In this document: one piece after another, positions 21,671-34,700 of the stretch
Position numbering within the stretch: position 1 is the stretch's first letter
Layout: every line of letters begins with the position of its first letter
DNA from: Owenia fusiformis
Taxonomy: Eukaryota > Annelida > Polychaeta > Sabellida > Oweniidae
DNA length: 64,000 bases
Direction of reading: 5' to 3'
NCBI GenBank assembly: GCA_903813345.2
Contig: CAIIXF020000001.1
Span: forward strand, 26,151,915-26,215,914
Made by a program: the position numbers and the translations under genes
Notes under the pieces: model-generated
The model's database searches: none
Seen by the model: only the letters and a program-made list of their open reading frames with translations
Told to the model about the DNA's origin: nothing

Positions 21671-21830
21671 GATAAAGCAGTTATGTACGGTCGGTTTGGA
21701 TATTGGGTTCATCCCTCGTGAGATATGCACATCTACTTTCGGTCCCTATGGTCCCTCAGGTAGATATGCATATCTACCTCTGGATAAACCCAATATCCAA
21801 AACCTCCCAGTACATAACCCTTATTTATCC
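21671..21830. mobile_element. Fold-back element 1 (GTTATGTAC..GTACATAAC)
   Basis: The left arm TTATGTACGG..TTTGGATATTGGGTT pairs with the right arm AACCCAATATCCAAAACCTC..GTACATAA. The centre is also palindromic (AGATATGCA / TGCATATCT). Related elements occur at 23193-23330, 39627-39742 and 57552-57734, all with a conserved outer arm containing TTATGYACTGGGAGGTTTTG or its complement. Confidence 0.75.
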
Positions 21831-22852
21831 CATGGTTACAAGGATATAGATCGAATATCACGTGAAGATATAATTGATACGTGAATGAAGATATCATATT
21901 TTAGCAAACAATTCCCAAATCATCGAATATCACTTTTGAAACCATCGAATATCACAATTTGAAAGGTGATATTCGATGGTTTCAAAAGTGATATTCGATG
22001 GTTTTGATTTTTTCAATTTTTTTTATTAATTCAGCAAAACGATTGTTTATATATTTTTAATTTTTTTGGATCTTGTTTTTACAGCGTTCGCATTAAATAC
22101 AAACCACTCTGTTACGTCACGTATATGACGTTCGTTGAATTATCGCAATCAAAATGTCACTTATATCCACTCATGGATATCAGTATCTTCACTCACTCGC
22201 TGCGCTCACTCGCGAAGATATCAATATCCACTCATGGATATAAGTGATATTTTTTCAAAGCCATAGGATATTCCTATATTATTCCATAGTTAGCATGATA
22301 TCCATAGGATAACATGTCAAAATAAAAACAGTATTTTTGAAATCAGTGGTAAAATATGATATTTTTGACAAATTTTCACTTAACCATAGCATACGGTGTT
22401 TTAGCCATGACATACGGCGCCGTATGCCATGGTTTATGGATTTTTGCTACTTCAGATTCAAAACGAGGCTAAGTGTCAATATCGCCGTATCGTTTTGAAA
22501 ATTCGTTTTAAATCACTTAATTCCCGACGATTCTGATGATGACTTTAACTATGGAATATAAAGAACATCCTATGATTTACTCGTGATATGATTTTAATCC
22601 ACTCATGGATGTTGATATCTGCACTCTCTCGCTACGCTCACTCGTGCAGATATCATATCCATTCGTGGATAAAAATCATATCACTCATAAATCATAGGAT
22701 ATCCTCTACTTAAGATGTGATATTCGATAGTTTAAAAGTGATATTCGATAGTTTGTAAATTGTTTGCTAAAATATGATATCTTGATCCACATATCAAATA
22801 TATCATCATGTGATATTCGATCTATATCCTTGCAACCATGGGATAAAGCTTT
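21829..22852. mobile_element. ~1-kb element with ~130-bp terminal inverted repeats
   Basis: CCCATGGTTACAAGGATATA at the left is mirrored by TATATCCTTGCAACCATGGG at the right. Similarity continues inward through GATCGAATATCAC and the repeated TGATATTCGATGGTTT to about 130 bases. Two further internal palindromes surround GCTGCGCTCACTCGCG (near 22200) and GCTACGCTCACTCGTG (near 22633), each bounded by CCACTCATGGATAT-type repeats. No transposase frame was found. The long, complex TIR structure suggests a fold-back or Mutator-like non-autonomous element. Confidence 0.75.
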
Positions 22853-23192
22853 ACGTCCCGCTCCGAGCTACGTCATAATCGCCGCTCACATATTTGTTCA
22901 TAATTTGTAACGTTCACGGAATGACTGTAAACGGCAATGGAGAAAACACAGACAATCGGGGTCTGTTTGAAGGAGCATCCACTTAATCAATAAAAAATTC
23001 GAGAAAATAAATATGGGAATATTTGAGAGAACATTAAAATCCGCCCACGGCCAAGAAAACTGGACATGAATATTCTAAAATATTTCCACGATTTAACAAT
23101 GTGAACCAGATGACCAAGATTGGTATGGGATAAACACATTATCCTATAGTCGGTTCAGGATATTGGGATTATCCCTTGGCTAATATATAGGG

Positions 23193-23330
23193 GTTATGCA
23201 CTGGGAGCTTTTGGATACAGGGAATATCCCGAGGGATATACAATATATCTTCCTGAGGGACCGAAGGGACCAAGGGAAGATATATATCCCTCGGGATATT
23301 CCCTGTATCCAAAACCTCCCAGTGCATAAC
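23193..23330. mobile_element. Fold-back element 2, near-perfect palindrome
   Basis: GTTATGCACTGGGAGCTTTT pairs with AAAACCTCCCAGTGCATAAC, and GGATACAGGGAATATCCCGA pairs with TCGGGATATTCCCTGTATCC. Only about 40 central bases are not obviously paired. Same family as 21671-21830. Confidence 0.85.
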
Positions 23331-23339
23331 TGTTGTATA

Positions 23340-24100
23340 TAGTTTAGCATGATATGTACTTCTTTCTGTAACTGGAATACGATTCTAATATACAAGCAAC
23401 ACATACGTATTCCCGGGGAACCATAAATATTTTGTGTAGTGTGTGGACATTTTTCTGTTCATTTCTCTAAAATCAGATTATTCTCATAAAATTCATACAA
23501 AGTTGGGCCTAAGCCTCTATTTTCGTATTCTGCATGTTAAGATATTTATAATGTAAAACCTAAGAGATAAATTCAATGTCTTCAGTTGAGAATAAGTATA
23601 AGGTAAATGTGTGAATTCTGCTTGTTGTTGCACTATTTTTATAATAAACAAGGTTCGATACACAACACTGAATAGACTGCACTCATAGCTTAGTTGTAAA
23701 GAAAACAAAAGAAGTTGGGACGTGGTCATGCTTGAATACGATTTTAAATATATCGCTGTTTACATTTGTTGAAATCGGCCTGTATTAATTTCAACAGGTG
23801 ATCGGTGTACAAGGGCATATATTTGAGTTATTGGTTTAATGATAAGTATGACCTATGAGTGGGTAATGTTTTACAAATGCATGAAACAAATACTCCAATG
23901 GCCTAATCTCAATTTTCTTGCATAAACTATTACATTGAAATGGTGGTCATTTGCTCTCTAACTTCCGCACCGCATACGTAACTTCGTAACAATTCAATAA
24001 GCCAAGACAGGACCGCTATAATCGCTACATGCCAGTGAACATACATGTATACATTTTTTTGGCCAAATGTCACATTTTAGCATTAACAGCATGAATTACA
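23340..24100. other. Spacer, no gene recognised
   Basis: AT-rich sequence with only short open frames, such as a minus-strand frame at 23517-23729 that has no motif. Confidence 0.4.
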
Positions 24101-24103
24101 TTT

Positions 24104-24269
24104 ACAGTCAAACTTATGTGTATTGAACATTTTTTGGCCAAGAAAGAATGTTCAGTGTTTCATAGGTGTTCACTACAGAGAGGATAATTTATACAGATGT
24201 CAGTAGAGTATGTTTGGAGGAAAGGTGTCCACAAGAGGCAGGTGTTCACTAAGACAGGTTTTACTGTAA
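24104..24269. mobile_element. CAGTAAAACCTGT-family TIR element
   Basis: It starts ACAGTCAAACTTATGTGTAT and ends GTTCACTAAGACAGGTTTTA followed by CTGT. The inside has TGTTCAGTGTT, GGTGTTCACTACAGAGAGG and CAGTAGAGTATG, shared with four other copies in the window. About 166 bases. Confidence 0.75.
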
Positions 24270-25674
24270 TCTAGTTTAAGCCATTACAAATCCTTGGATC
24301 ATTTTGCAACCATAGTATTTACCTTAATTGAAACAATTTGTATTTTATTGTAGTGTCTATGGGGAATGTGACATCTGGAAGCTGAATCTGAGATAAGTAC
24401 CAGATATGGCATCTGTAGAATCCTGGGGGGCAGACAATACGACCCTTCAACACCTGAAAAATGATTCCAACTCAGGTAAACCATTCATAAAATAACTCAA
24501 TTTTCTTTCAGTGTCCTTGGATTAGTGATCTATTAAAAACTTGACATTTGATTCTTTGATTATTGGTAAATGGGACCCTCGCAAAAAAGTTCAAATTACC
24601 CCTTACCATATTTTTCCTCTTCAGCTAATATATTGATATGGCAGATTAAAAAATAAATAGTTGAACATTAGATATGCACAGGAAATCCTATGTATTTGTC
24701 AAAATATCAGCTTTAACTGTCCTTAATAAACTAGCCTTATATTCATTTGTTTTGTTAAACTTTTGAAAAGGGAAGACAAATATTGAGTTGCATCATAAGC
24801 CATTTAATCCAACATACACAGAGTGCTCAAAGATTACTGCATTCAGTAAATCTAAATCTCTAAAAATTGATATCACAATTTCTATAGATGAAGAGCCATT
24901 TCCTTCCTCGCTCCTTTATCGATTCACAATTCAATTTTCTGAGCTCAATTTCAGTGCCAATCATGTGTTAAATTGTCATAAGTTGTATTGAATTTAACCT
25001 ACCCTGATCTCATTAGCTAGAACACTACCCTCTTAATAAGACCAATTATTTTGCAGTTTTTCATTTAACCAATCAGACTAAACTTTTTAACTAAAAGACT
25101 CATTAATATTTTATTTTTCATTCATTTAGAATCAATGGAAATGATTTAGAGAATAATTATAGGGGATGACATGCTTTGATTGGCTCAGCTATTGCAGAGC
25201 TTATTTTGTAGTTAAAAGAGTGTAGATTTGATGACTGTTGTAAAGGGTACATTAGCCCCTACCCCATTAGTTGTAGGAGGGTTATTGACTTGGCTAAGGG
25301 TCAAGTTCTGGCTGACCGGAAAGATCATGTCCGATAGAGAATGTTCCTAGGATAGAGATAGAGCATTAAAATGATACACATTATGTAAAAAAATGAAGAA
25401 AAACTCTGACCGCATACAATTATGTTTGAGATTAAAATGGAATTGTTTATTTAAAATGCGGTTATTAAACAATCAAATGCTTGGCTGACACAAAAGAATT
25501 ATGCAAGAAAGAAAAATATTTTAAAAATAACTATAAAAATGGAATTTTTTTAAAATTGACATGTAAAAGAATTTTAATACATTGCTTTGACATAATATGC
25601 ATAATATTCCTATATATGGATTAAAAGAGTAGTTCAAGATGGTTTCATGAGATTTAAAAAGGAGCAAATAAAGA
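24270..25674. other. Upstream region of the phosphatase gene
   Basis: No additional ectodomain exon could be identified here. Short frames exist but none carries fibronectin, Ig or MAM motifs. The promoter was not located. Confidence 0.4.
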
Positions 25675-25771
25675 ATGGCAGGATGTATGTCTTTGACTCT
25701 GGCATTAATGATAGCACTCACAGCACTATGTCAGTTAACATTCATGCTTTGGCTTCTCATTGACAATTCTG
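25675..25771 (+). CDS. RPTP exon 1: signal peptide
   Basis: The ATG at 25675 begins MAGCMSLTLALMIALTALCQ, continuing with L-T-F-M-L-W-L-L-I-D-N-S. This is a long hydrophobic core of the kind that directs secretion. The exon ends phase 1 at a GTAAGC donor and fits exon 2. The ATG was chosen because the frame is closed upstream and the hydrophobic core starts directly after it. Confidence 0.7.
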
Positions 25772-28700
25772 GTAAGCTTTTTTATGTCTCCACCATATAT
25801 TGTCTCCAACTTTCTTGTGAACTGTATTCGGCATTCAGCGGTTGGCATCTGTAAAAAATGGCAGGTGGGGACATTTTTAATGTTAATGGCTTGTCATATT
25901 GATACATTATATACTGCCTCAATTGTCATATATGCCAGGGTGTAGTTAGCTTTCAGTCAGGGGGTGCGATTGTGGCATAAACAAGCCAAAAAAATAAGAT
26001 TTATTTTGAATTTTACAAAAATTGATGCAACTTCCTTCAAAATGGAGCTAGAAGTTTCAAATAAGATATAAATCTTCTTCTTTGTCATGATTTTATTTTC
26101 CACCCATCGCACCCCCCCCCCTGGCTACGCCAGTACGCCTATGAATGCGTACACATTCTCATACGATGTGTGTATGAATATAAAATTACTGTCTTGCTTA
26201 TTTGTGTTTTTACATTTGTTTTGTTAAATGTGATGACTGAAAAAATGTATATCCTCATCTTGAAATGTTATTATTTGATTTTAATTGCCATTTTAGGTCC
26301 ATCTGTTGATGAAATAGAAGGGGACCCCCAGACAGAATTAGTATGGGCATTTCTATGTTCAGCGTTTACCATATTTGGACTTCTACTTGCCACTCTTGTC
26401 TACTGCAGGTAAGTTTGCCCAGTTTCTGCTTCTTTATTAATATTTTATTTATTCATTCTTAATGATAGACAGACAAAAATAGGATATCACAATCTAGTCT
26501 TGGGGAATTTATGTTTAGGAAGGTTTAAAATATTTTTCTTTTTCAGAAAAAGGTATCTTTCTCCAAACAATATTAGGAAGAGAAAATTAAAGAGCATACA
26601 AGATAAGAAAGGTATGTTTTTACTGTGTTCAGTAAAGGTATATCATTTATAGAACTTGAAAACTGTGTAGTTCCTAAGTGAACCCTGGTATTGATGAATG
26701 TGCATAACTCAAAAATGTGTACTAAAGAAGAGAGAGCGGGCCTGTAGCCAGGGAAGTCAGGGATTCAGTTTTCACCATTCATGTGATTTGGGGTCATAGT
26801 TGAGCCAAATGTGACCACCCTGGAATATTTTGAAAAGTGAACCAACCTTGGCAAAAACTGGATACTTGTCTGAAAAGTAAAAGTGATAAAGTCTAGTACT
26901 GTATTGTTAATTGATTGTTGATGTATTTCACTAATTTTAAGGATGTTTAAACTTCGATGGTACTGAGATGAAATGATGATAAAATTATGAAGAAAATAAC
27001 TTCAAGTGAGTCATGACACAGGATTATAGGAGTCATTAAACAAAATTGCATAGAAATGAATTTGAAATTAAAGTAATTTGTCATAGACTGTAAGAGCTCA
27101 AAATTTTCTAATATTAAATATTAAATCAATGTTATTGGTCATAATAATTTTGTATCAATAGCTATGGGCCGTCATGTCAGCCTTTGATCTTCTAATCCAT
27201 AAAATCACAATTTTTCATGTAAATAAATATATAAGAATTGAAAATCATAACCAATATGGTCTTAATTCACAGTTTGATTGTTGATCTCCAAGATATAAGA
27301 CATGTGCCAAAAAAATCAGTCAGGGATTATTGTCTGAGTGAAAGCTTTATTTTAAGTGTCACCTGTGAATTGTTAATAGCAGATACCATACAAGTTGTTT
27401 CTTCCACACTTGTAATCCTCGATTCTTATTGGTCAAGAGGTGGTCATTAATTGTAACAGTTGACTGCACACTGCATTGTCAACCTGTGGTATCAAATGGC
27501 AGTTTTGGGATATTTTTTAACAGTCAATCTCTGACATTTTAAAAAAAATCAGAAAGAAAAAACACTTTATTCTGGTGTATGAAAATAAATCTTGATTGGG
27601 AAAATAGATGTCACTAGTAGACACTATTTGAGACTCGGCACTCAAACATAATGTCAACCTTTTCATGGAAATGTTATTGCATGTATCTAAACTCACTGTT
27701 TGTCCAAAGCTAACATTTGCCAGATTTTGATAGTGAGTTATATTTACACAAGATCAATGATATGTGTGGAGAACAAATGTGTAGATTGCTTCATGAAATA
27801 ATTTGTTTTCTCTGATTTTTGGAAACAGCATTAGCATTAGTTCCACTTCAGTATACATTGCTTTAGTTAATCCAAAGTTTTTATCCTCCCTTTACCCTAT
27901 TTGCATTGTGGCTTGATATACTGCCTGTCATTCGAGTATATAAAAATATCAAAATTTCATTGCTATGTTGACTTTAAATGATTCCTACATTTTATTTACA
28001 TTGTTTGGATAATTTCCCCTTGGTCTTATAGAATCCTAACAATTGCAACAAAAGATGCTTTATAATCAGTAACATTTGCTGAATTTTGTTTGCTTGTTTT
28101 TACAGGTTAAATGATTATTACAATCTTGTGCTCATAAACTGTTATGGAATGAAACAAATCAGAATATTCAAATTTTAGAATTTGATTAAAACTTTCCAAC
28201 AAACACAAATAACCAATAATAAAAACGATTTGTTTCTTTCTTTCTTTCTTTTCTTTGATTGAGATTTGAGATATTACGTCAATGTAAAACTAATATTAAA
28301 TAAATGACATAATATTTACTCAATTCAATTTTATAAGTCATCTTATGGGTCAAAAAATTATTTAATGTTGACATTATGACCAAAATGGTGAAACAAGATT
28401 ATGCTGTAAAGAGATTATAAAATGTTACAGTTCAAAATGTAATATTGGTGTTTTTACCTGGACTTACTGCCTTGAAGCATTAGATTGTAAAGATTAACAG
28501 GTAAAGTTGTGCTAAGCCTACAAGTGTAAAGGCTTATAGCAGGACATAGGCTCGCTCAAGTTTTAATGTAACAGATTTAAGTGCCTATTATAGAATGTAT
28601 TGAATTATATTGAAGAACAACCTCATTCCAGCAAATACAGTCAAAATGACAGCGCGTGAGCTGAAAAAGCTTAAACCTAGATTTCTGGGTATACCTCAGA

Positions 28701-31700
28701 CAAAATTTAAAGAACCATTTGAGTTTTCTTTCAAACTTGAAAAGGGATTTGATCGCAAGACGCGACTTTACTTCAGTGCAAAGCAGACAGATTTCAGAAT
28801 TCCTATGTACCCTGGGAAGAAATCAAATGTGAAGAAACTAACGATACTATGTTGTGGTCTTATAGCAAAGGAAGTGAAGCTGGTGGAGTCAGTAACTGGA
28901 CATCCTGTGCCCATTGGGGAATTTGTCAGCCAGTATGCGTACAAGGCCAAGAAAAATCTAGTAGACATAGAATTCCAGGTAAGTGTTGTCTTATAGTTTG
29001 TCCCTAAAGAACACCATATACGGATTTCTGCTCAAAGAGAAACTTCATTTGTAGAAATTTTCAATTATTTATTGTGATATCTGATTATTACAGATACATG
29101 TTGTCATCAGATATGTTCAATTGTAGGCTCTGGAGCTCAACCAAGAGACTGATCACAGCACCGGGTTTGCCAATCTGGAGGAGAATCAGAAAAAGAATTC
29201 ATATCCCGATGTCTTGCCATGTAAGTACATTATCCTAATATTGTATTATGATTGGTCCTTTGTAGGTAACTGTTTGCCCACGGTTTATGAAAACCTACAA
29301 ATTTAAAAACTCAACTTTTTTGTAAAAAGAACCTGACAGAAATTTTCATCTTTCTTGACAAGTTTGTGCTGAAGTTGAATTACCTCACATGTCAGTGTAG
29401 ATGAATATATTTAGATATCAATACCAGACTATAATTACTTTGACATGATTGAAATGAAGATAGATCAAACACAATGGCATTGCACATTTACCATATTCTC
29501 TCTAATGGACGCACAACCTATTTTTCCGTGAAATTATCTGGTAACTTGAGTAAAAAATCAAGAGAAAAATGAAAAATTTGAAGTTGGGCAATGGTAGGGT
29601 TAATTGAATAATCCACTAACCATTGTCAATTAATAGGCCGTTTCTGTGCACAATGCTGTTACAGACGTGTCTCTGGAATCTTTAAAGTACATTGATAGCC
29701 TTAAAGTGATGAGTTAAAACCTACAATGAACCTAATATTCAGCCAGTCGATAATTGCATGAGAAAAACATCGAGGTATGACATTATGTGATCTAGTCAGA
29801 GTGAGTCCACTCTTTAAGAGGAAAATCATGAAATACCCTTTTTAACCCTTTTTTAAAAATCCTGGGGATTTTGTAATTTGAGACATCTCCTCGAGGAGAA
29901 TTGGGTGATGCATTGTGCGTTTAATAAAGCGAATATGATAAATGTTTTATTATGAAAAAACTTTATTTTGGAGTCCACAGGAAGATTATGGAGAGCAAAA
30001 CTGGAGCCAATTGTGTTTTATTCTATGATGAATATATTTTAAGATGTAGCTTTGCTTGTGCCATTGCAAACCTCTGCTTTCAGATGACTATAATAGGGTT
30101 TTGTTAGAGGAACCCAAAGATTATCCATTAACAGATTATATCAATGCCACATATTTGGATGTAAGTTTTGTATAGTATAATCTGCCACTCTTGTTCTATA
30201 AATCAATGTCATGGTAGTCTGGCTGGTGTTTGTCTTCCTTTAACCCCCCCCCCCTTCTTGCATACCTCACCCCAACATGGTAAAGTCGATTTTTTGGGGG
30301 GGGTCCTTGATGTAAGACGAGGCTGATGTCATCAGTTGTGCAAGCAATTGTACATATGCTATTTTGGATATGTATGTGGAAATTAGTGGTCCAAATGTCA
30401 CTGAGTCATTGTGGGATATCTTGCAGAAAAATGTTCATTTAAAAATGAATATTTATTTTATTGAATAAAATATGACCATCATGTCACAATTGATGTCAAG
30501 TTTAATGGACATTATGCTTTTACAATATTCATTCCTTCGTTTTCTTTCCTTTGTAGTCTCTGGAAAAGTAGTCTTGTTGCGGCGTTGCCCCATGTTTTCT
30601 ATATTTGTAGAAGTATTCAATTAATATACAGATGTACTGTGTAATAAAGCATTAACACTCTCAGCCAGAATAAAGGGACTTGTTTACAATACAAGGGTAC
30701 ATACATCAATTAATTTTGCTTCATAAAATAGCCTCAACATATAAGATAAGAGGCTATTTTTATCAGATTTCTATGTTTGTGACTTATTGAAAACAAATAA
30801 TTTCCCAATGCAGTATTTAAGGAGGATGTACCCTTGATGTATTTCTGTTATTAGAATCAAGTACATGCAGAGTTGAAGTGATAGTCTTTGTACATCAGAT
30901 TCCTAGAATGGAGCTGCTATACCTTCAATCCCTCATCAATGAATGAGCTCCAGGCCCATAGCCAGGATTTGCCAAGGGGGTTCACTTTTTGAAAAATTCC
31001 AAGGGGTTTCACTTGTGACAATTTTGGTCCAAAAATGGCCCAAATCACTTAAAAAGTGTTCAGAATGGTGAAAAACTGCATGATTTTGAAAGAATTTTGG
31101 GCCAGGGGGGTTCGGCTCAAACCCATCGAACCCCCCCCCCCCCCTGGCTACGGGCCTGAGCTCATTTACTGCAAAGGGGTAAAAGTATCTGCTCTGTATG
31201 CTTCATTATTGGTACTGTAATTGTTTCCCAAGGCGTTTCTAATAAACAAGGCCCTTTAAATGGTGTTTAGATTAGATTTAAAGGGTTATGGCAGATTCCC
31301 TCTTTAATAATCTTTTAATTGATTTTTAATAACAACATGCACAGCGTACCTGCAGCAGTATATACACAGAGGCAAGGGATACCTGACTTTACTAATACAC
31401 CCAAAACTCTGAAAATGCATGCTACATCTTGTTAACTCTTTCCATTTTGTGTTATACTAATTATTTTCAGTTGACCATAACAGAGTGATCCTCCAGGAGG
31501 ACACAGGGGATGATTACCCCACAGACTACATAAATGCTTCATATATTGATGTGAGTAGATCACTGAGTATATAAATGCTTCATATATTGATGTGAGTAGA
31601 TCACTGGGTATATAAATGGTTCATATATTGATGTGAGTAGATCAAAGAGTATATAAATGATTCATATATTGATGTGAGTAGATCACTGGGTATATAAATG

Positions 31701-34700
31701 CTTCATATATTGATGTGAGTAGATCACTGGGTATATAAATGGTTCATATATTGATGTGAGTAGATCAAAGAGTATATAAATGATTCATATATTGATGTGA
31801 GTAGATCACTGGGTATATAAATGAGTCATATATTGATGTGATTGCTTCATATATATTGATGTGAGTAGATCACTGGGTATATAAATGATTCATATATTGA
31901 TGTGAGTAGATCACTGGGTATATAAATGATTCATATATTGATGTGAGTGCTTCATATATATTGATGTGAGTAGATCACTGGGTATATAAATGCTTCATAT
32001 ATATTGATGTGAGTAGATCACTGGGTATATAAATGCTTCATATATTGATGTGAGTTCTTCATACACACAAATTGACATTTGGATTACATGCTTTGTTTTA
32101 TAAATCATAAACTAAATTCTATTGATTAAAGTCAAATGTTTTGTCTTCTATCATGGATACCTAATAAAAGTTTTCATGTAAAGGTAACATTTTAAAAAAT
32201 TGAGCTTCGGAGGTATCTTAAATTGAATTTCTGTACATTTCAGGGATATAGCAAACCAAAGGCCTATATTGCAGCAATGGGTAAGTCATTATATTGTATT
32301 ATTATTTGTCTGTGATATCTTTCAGAAAACTAAATCACGTTCTTTCCTTCTTGCACAAATAAGCATGATGTAAAAGTTGTGTAAATACTAAATTGTAATC
32401 CAGATTGTATGATTTTTTTGCAGGACCAAATAAAGACACAATGGGAGACTTTTGGCAGATGGTCTGGCAGGAAAATGTGCACTGCATTGTTATGGCATCA
32501 AATCTGTTTGAACATGCTAGGGTAAGTCACAAATCAGTATAGCCTCCACAAATAGCTTTAAGGGTCAACATCTGTAAATGGAAGATACTCTCCAGGTTTT
32601 ATATTGGAGAGCTTGCCAGTTCAGTCTGTCAACTGCAGCATTAAATACTTGGCAGAGTTTGGAAAAGCTCATGTAAAATTTTATCAAAGTCTGAGTGCAA
32701 AATTAAGGACACTCATTCTTTGTGCAAAGAGCATAGGCAGTCAACAGTGCTTAATAAGAGTAATACCTGTGTACAGTGAACATTGGAGCCAAACAATGTG
32801 TTCACTATAGGTAGGTGTTCACTACAGAGAGGCAATTGTTTACTCGGTGGAGTATGTGCTGAGAAGAGGTGTTCACCAAACACAGGTGTTAACTAGAGGT
32901 GCTCACTAAGGCATATTTTACTGTGCTTCTTATAAAGATGTGTAGTCTTGAAGGATCTCTTAATTACTTGGACTTATTGGTTACATTTTTGTTTTCGTGT
33001 AGCAACAATGTGAGCGCTACTGGCATGGAACCCATGGTCGCTATGGTGACATCGAGGTGTGGCTCATGGAAACAGTTGTCACATCTGAATTTACTATAAG
33101 GATGTTCAAAGTAATGAGGGTATGTATCAGAGTCAAATGTAAAGAGAATATCTACATGTATAGAAAATGAACCACATTGTTCAAAAGCTTAAACACAAAA
33201 ATAAACAACACTTGAACCACACGTTTTTTGTATACTAAGTTTACATTGCATATAATTGGACCAGAAATGCTTGACAATTTGACTCATGATATCCCTATGC
33301 CAAACATATGTATACATTGATTTATTTCAGGAAGGCTATAAGGATGAGCGCTTTGTACAGCACTATCAGATCAGTAGTTGGAGTGAACATGACTGCCCAG
33401 ATGAGAGTGCAGTCTTGGAATATAGAAGGGTCATCAAGAGCTACATGGCCAATGTTCCCGGACCTGTCCTTGTGCACTGCAGGTATATTTACAATTGATG
33501 CCCCAGTTTTATCTCACTTTTTATGTCTCGGCATTTCCAACTACATAACTTCATGTACAATTGTGCAATGAAAGTATATTATAAAACCTGTGTACGGTGA
33601 ACACCCACAGAGCCACAAAAATGTGTTCACTGTAGGTTGGCGTTCACTACAGAGATGGAAATTTATACAGAAGTCAGTAGAGTATGTGTGGAGGCAGCTT
33701 GTCTACAAGAGAGGGGTGTTCACTAAGACAGGTTTTAGACTACATAACTTCATGTACGCCATAAATTGAGAAACAATCTGATATGTGATATTTCAGCTCG
33801 GGTGGTGGCAGGACAGGGGCATTTATAGCACTAGACATTATTCTCGAGAGGATTACGAGAGAAAAGAATGTCAGCATTTTTGACACGGTGTTGTATCTAC
33901 GAAACAGAAGACAGAATATGGTCAACAATGTGGTAAGCTGCATTTACTATTCCATGAAATAAAATGTGAAATCAAATCACCTGCAGTACATCTTTGTATG
34001 TCTTTTACTCTATCACCCCCATGAGCCTTTTCCAATTTTACAAGGTCTGTTGTGCTTTAAAACCATGTAACAGTGCCAAAAGTGATTGATTGATAACCCA
34101 TAGATTATCTAGAACAAACAGGATATAATATACAGTTTAAAATCTATTATGTCATTTAGTTAATGCATTTTTATCAATGAAATATATATTCGCTTACAGA
34201 GATACAGCTCACAGCCAACCTCTTTAATCTACATCATATGTGTTTATTAATTTGTAGGAGCAATATGATTTTATATACAAGTGTGTTTGTATGTATGTGC
34301 AATGTGGAGTGACAGTCATACCTGCCTCTCAACTGCCCATGGTGGTGCAGAGCATGTCTCTTAAGGACAGGCAAACGAAGCTGAATGGCTTTGAACGGGA
34401 ATACCAGGTTGGTGATTTTTGTGTTTTTAATCATTTTACAAAAAAATATGTTACGGCTGTTAGTTTAAAGCAGAATGCAAATAGGTAAAATCAAGGTGTT
34501 AAAGATAATGACAACCATCTTTGACATGACGATTACAACAACAAAAAAATCATTATGTGTATTTCCAGACATTGAAGGATGTAGTACCTAAGTTATCAGT
34601 TGGAGAATGTGCAGGGGGACATAGGCATGAGAACAGGAAGAAAAGTAGAGAAATTATGCTTCAACCACGTATGTAGACACATCTTATTTATCCATTACAC

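Noticed and set aside
21179-21730. Minus-strand ORF of 183 codons
   Set aside because: It spans the fold-back element and adjacent repeat; no domain, and composition follows the inverted repeat.
28090-28130. Strong acceptor TTGTTTTTACAG in the RPTP intron at about 28107
   Set aside because: Joined to exon 3 in phase it gives Gly then a TAA stop, so it would truncate the protein; kept only as a possible cryptic or truncating exon.
31527-32056. Possible CRISPR-like array (regular 41-bp spacing)
   Set aside because: There are no unique spacers; the whole unit repeats and derives from the neighbouring exon end, and the DNA is eukaryotic.
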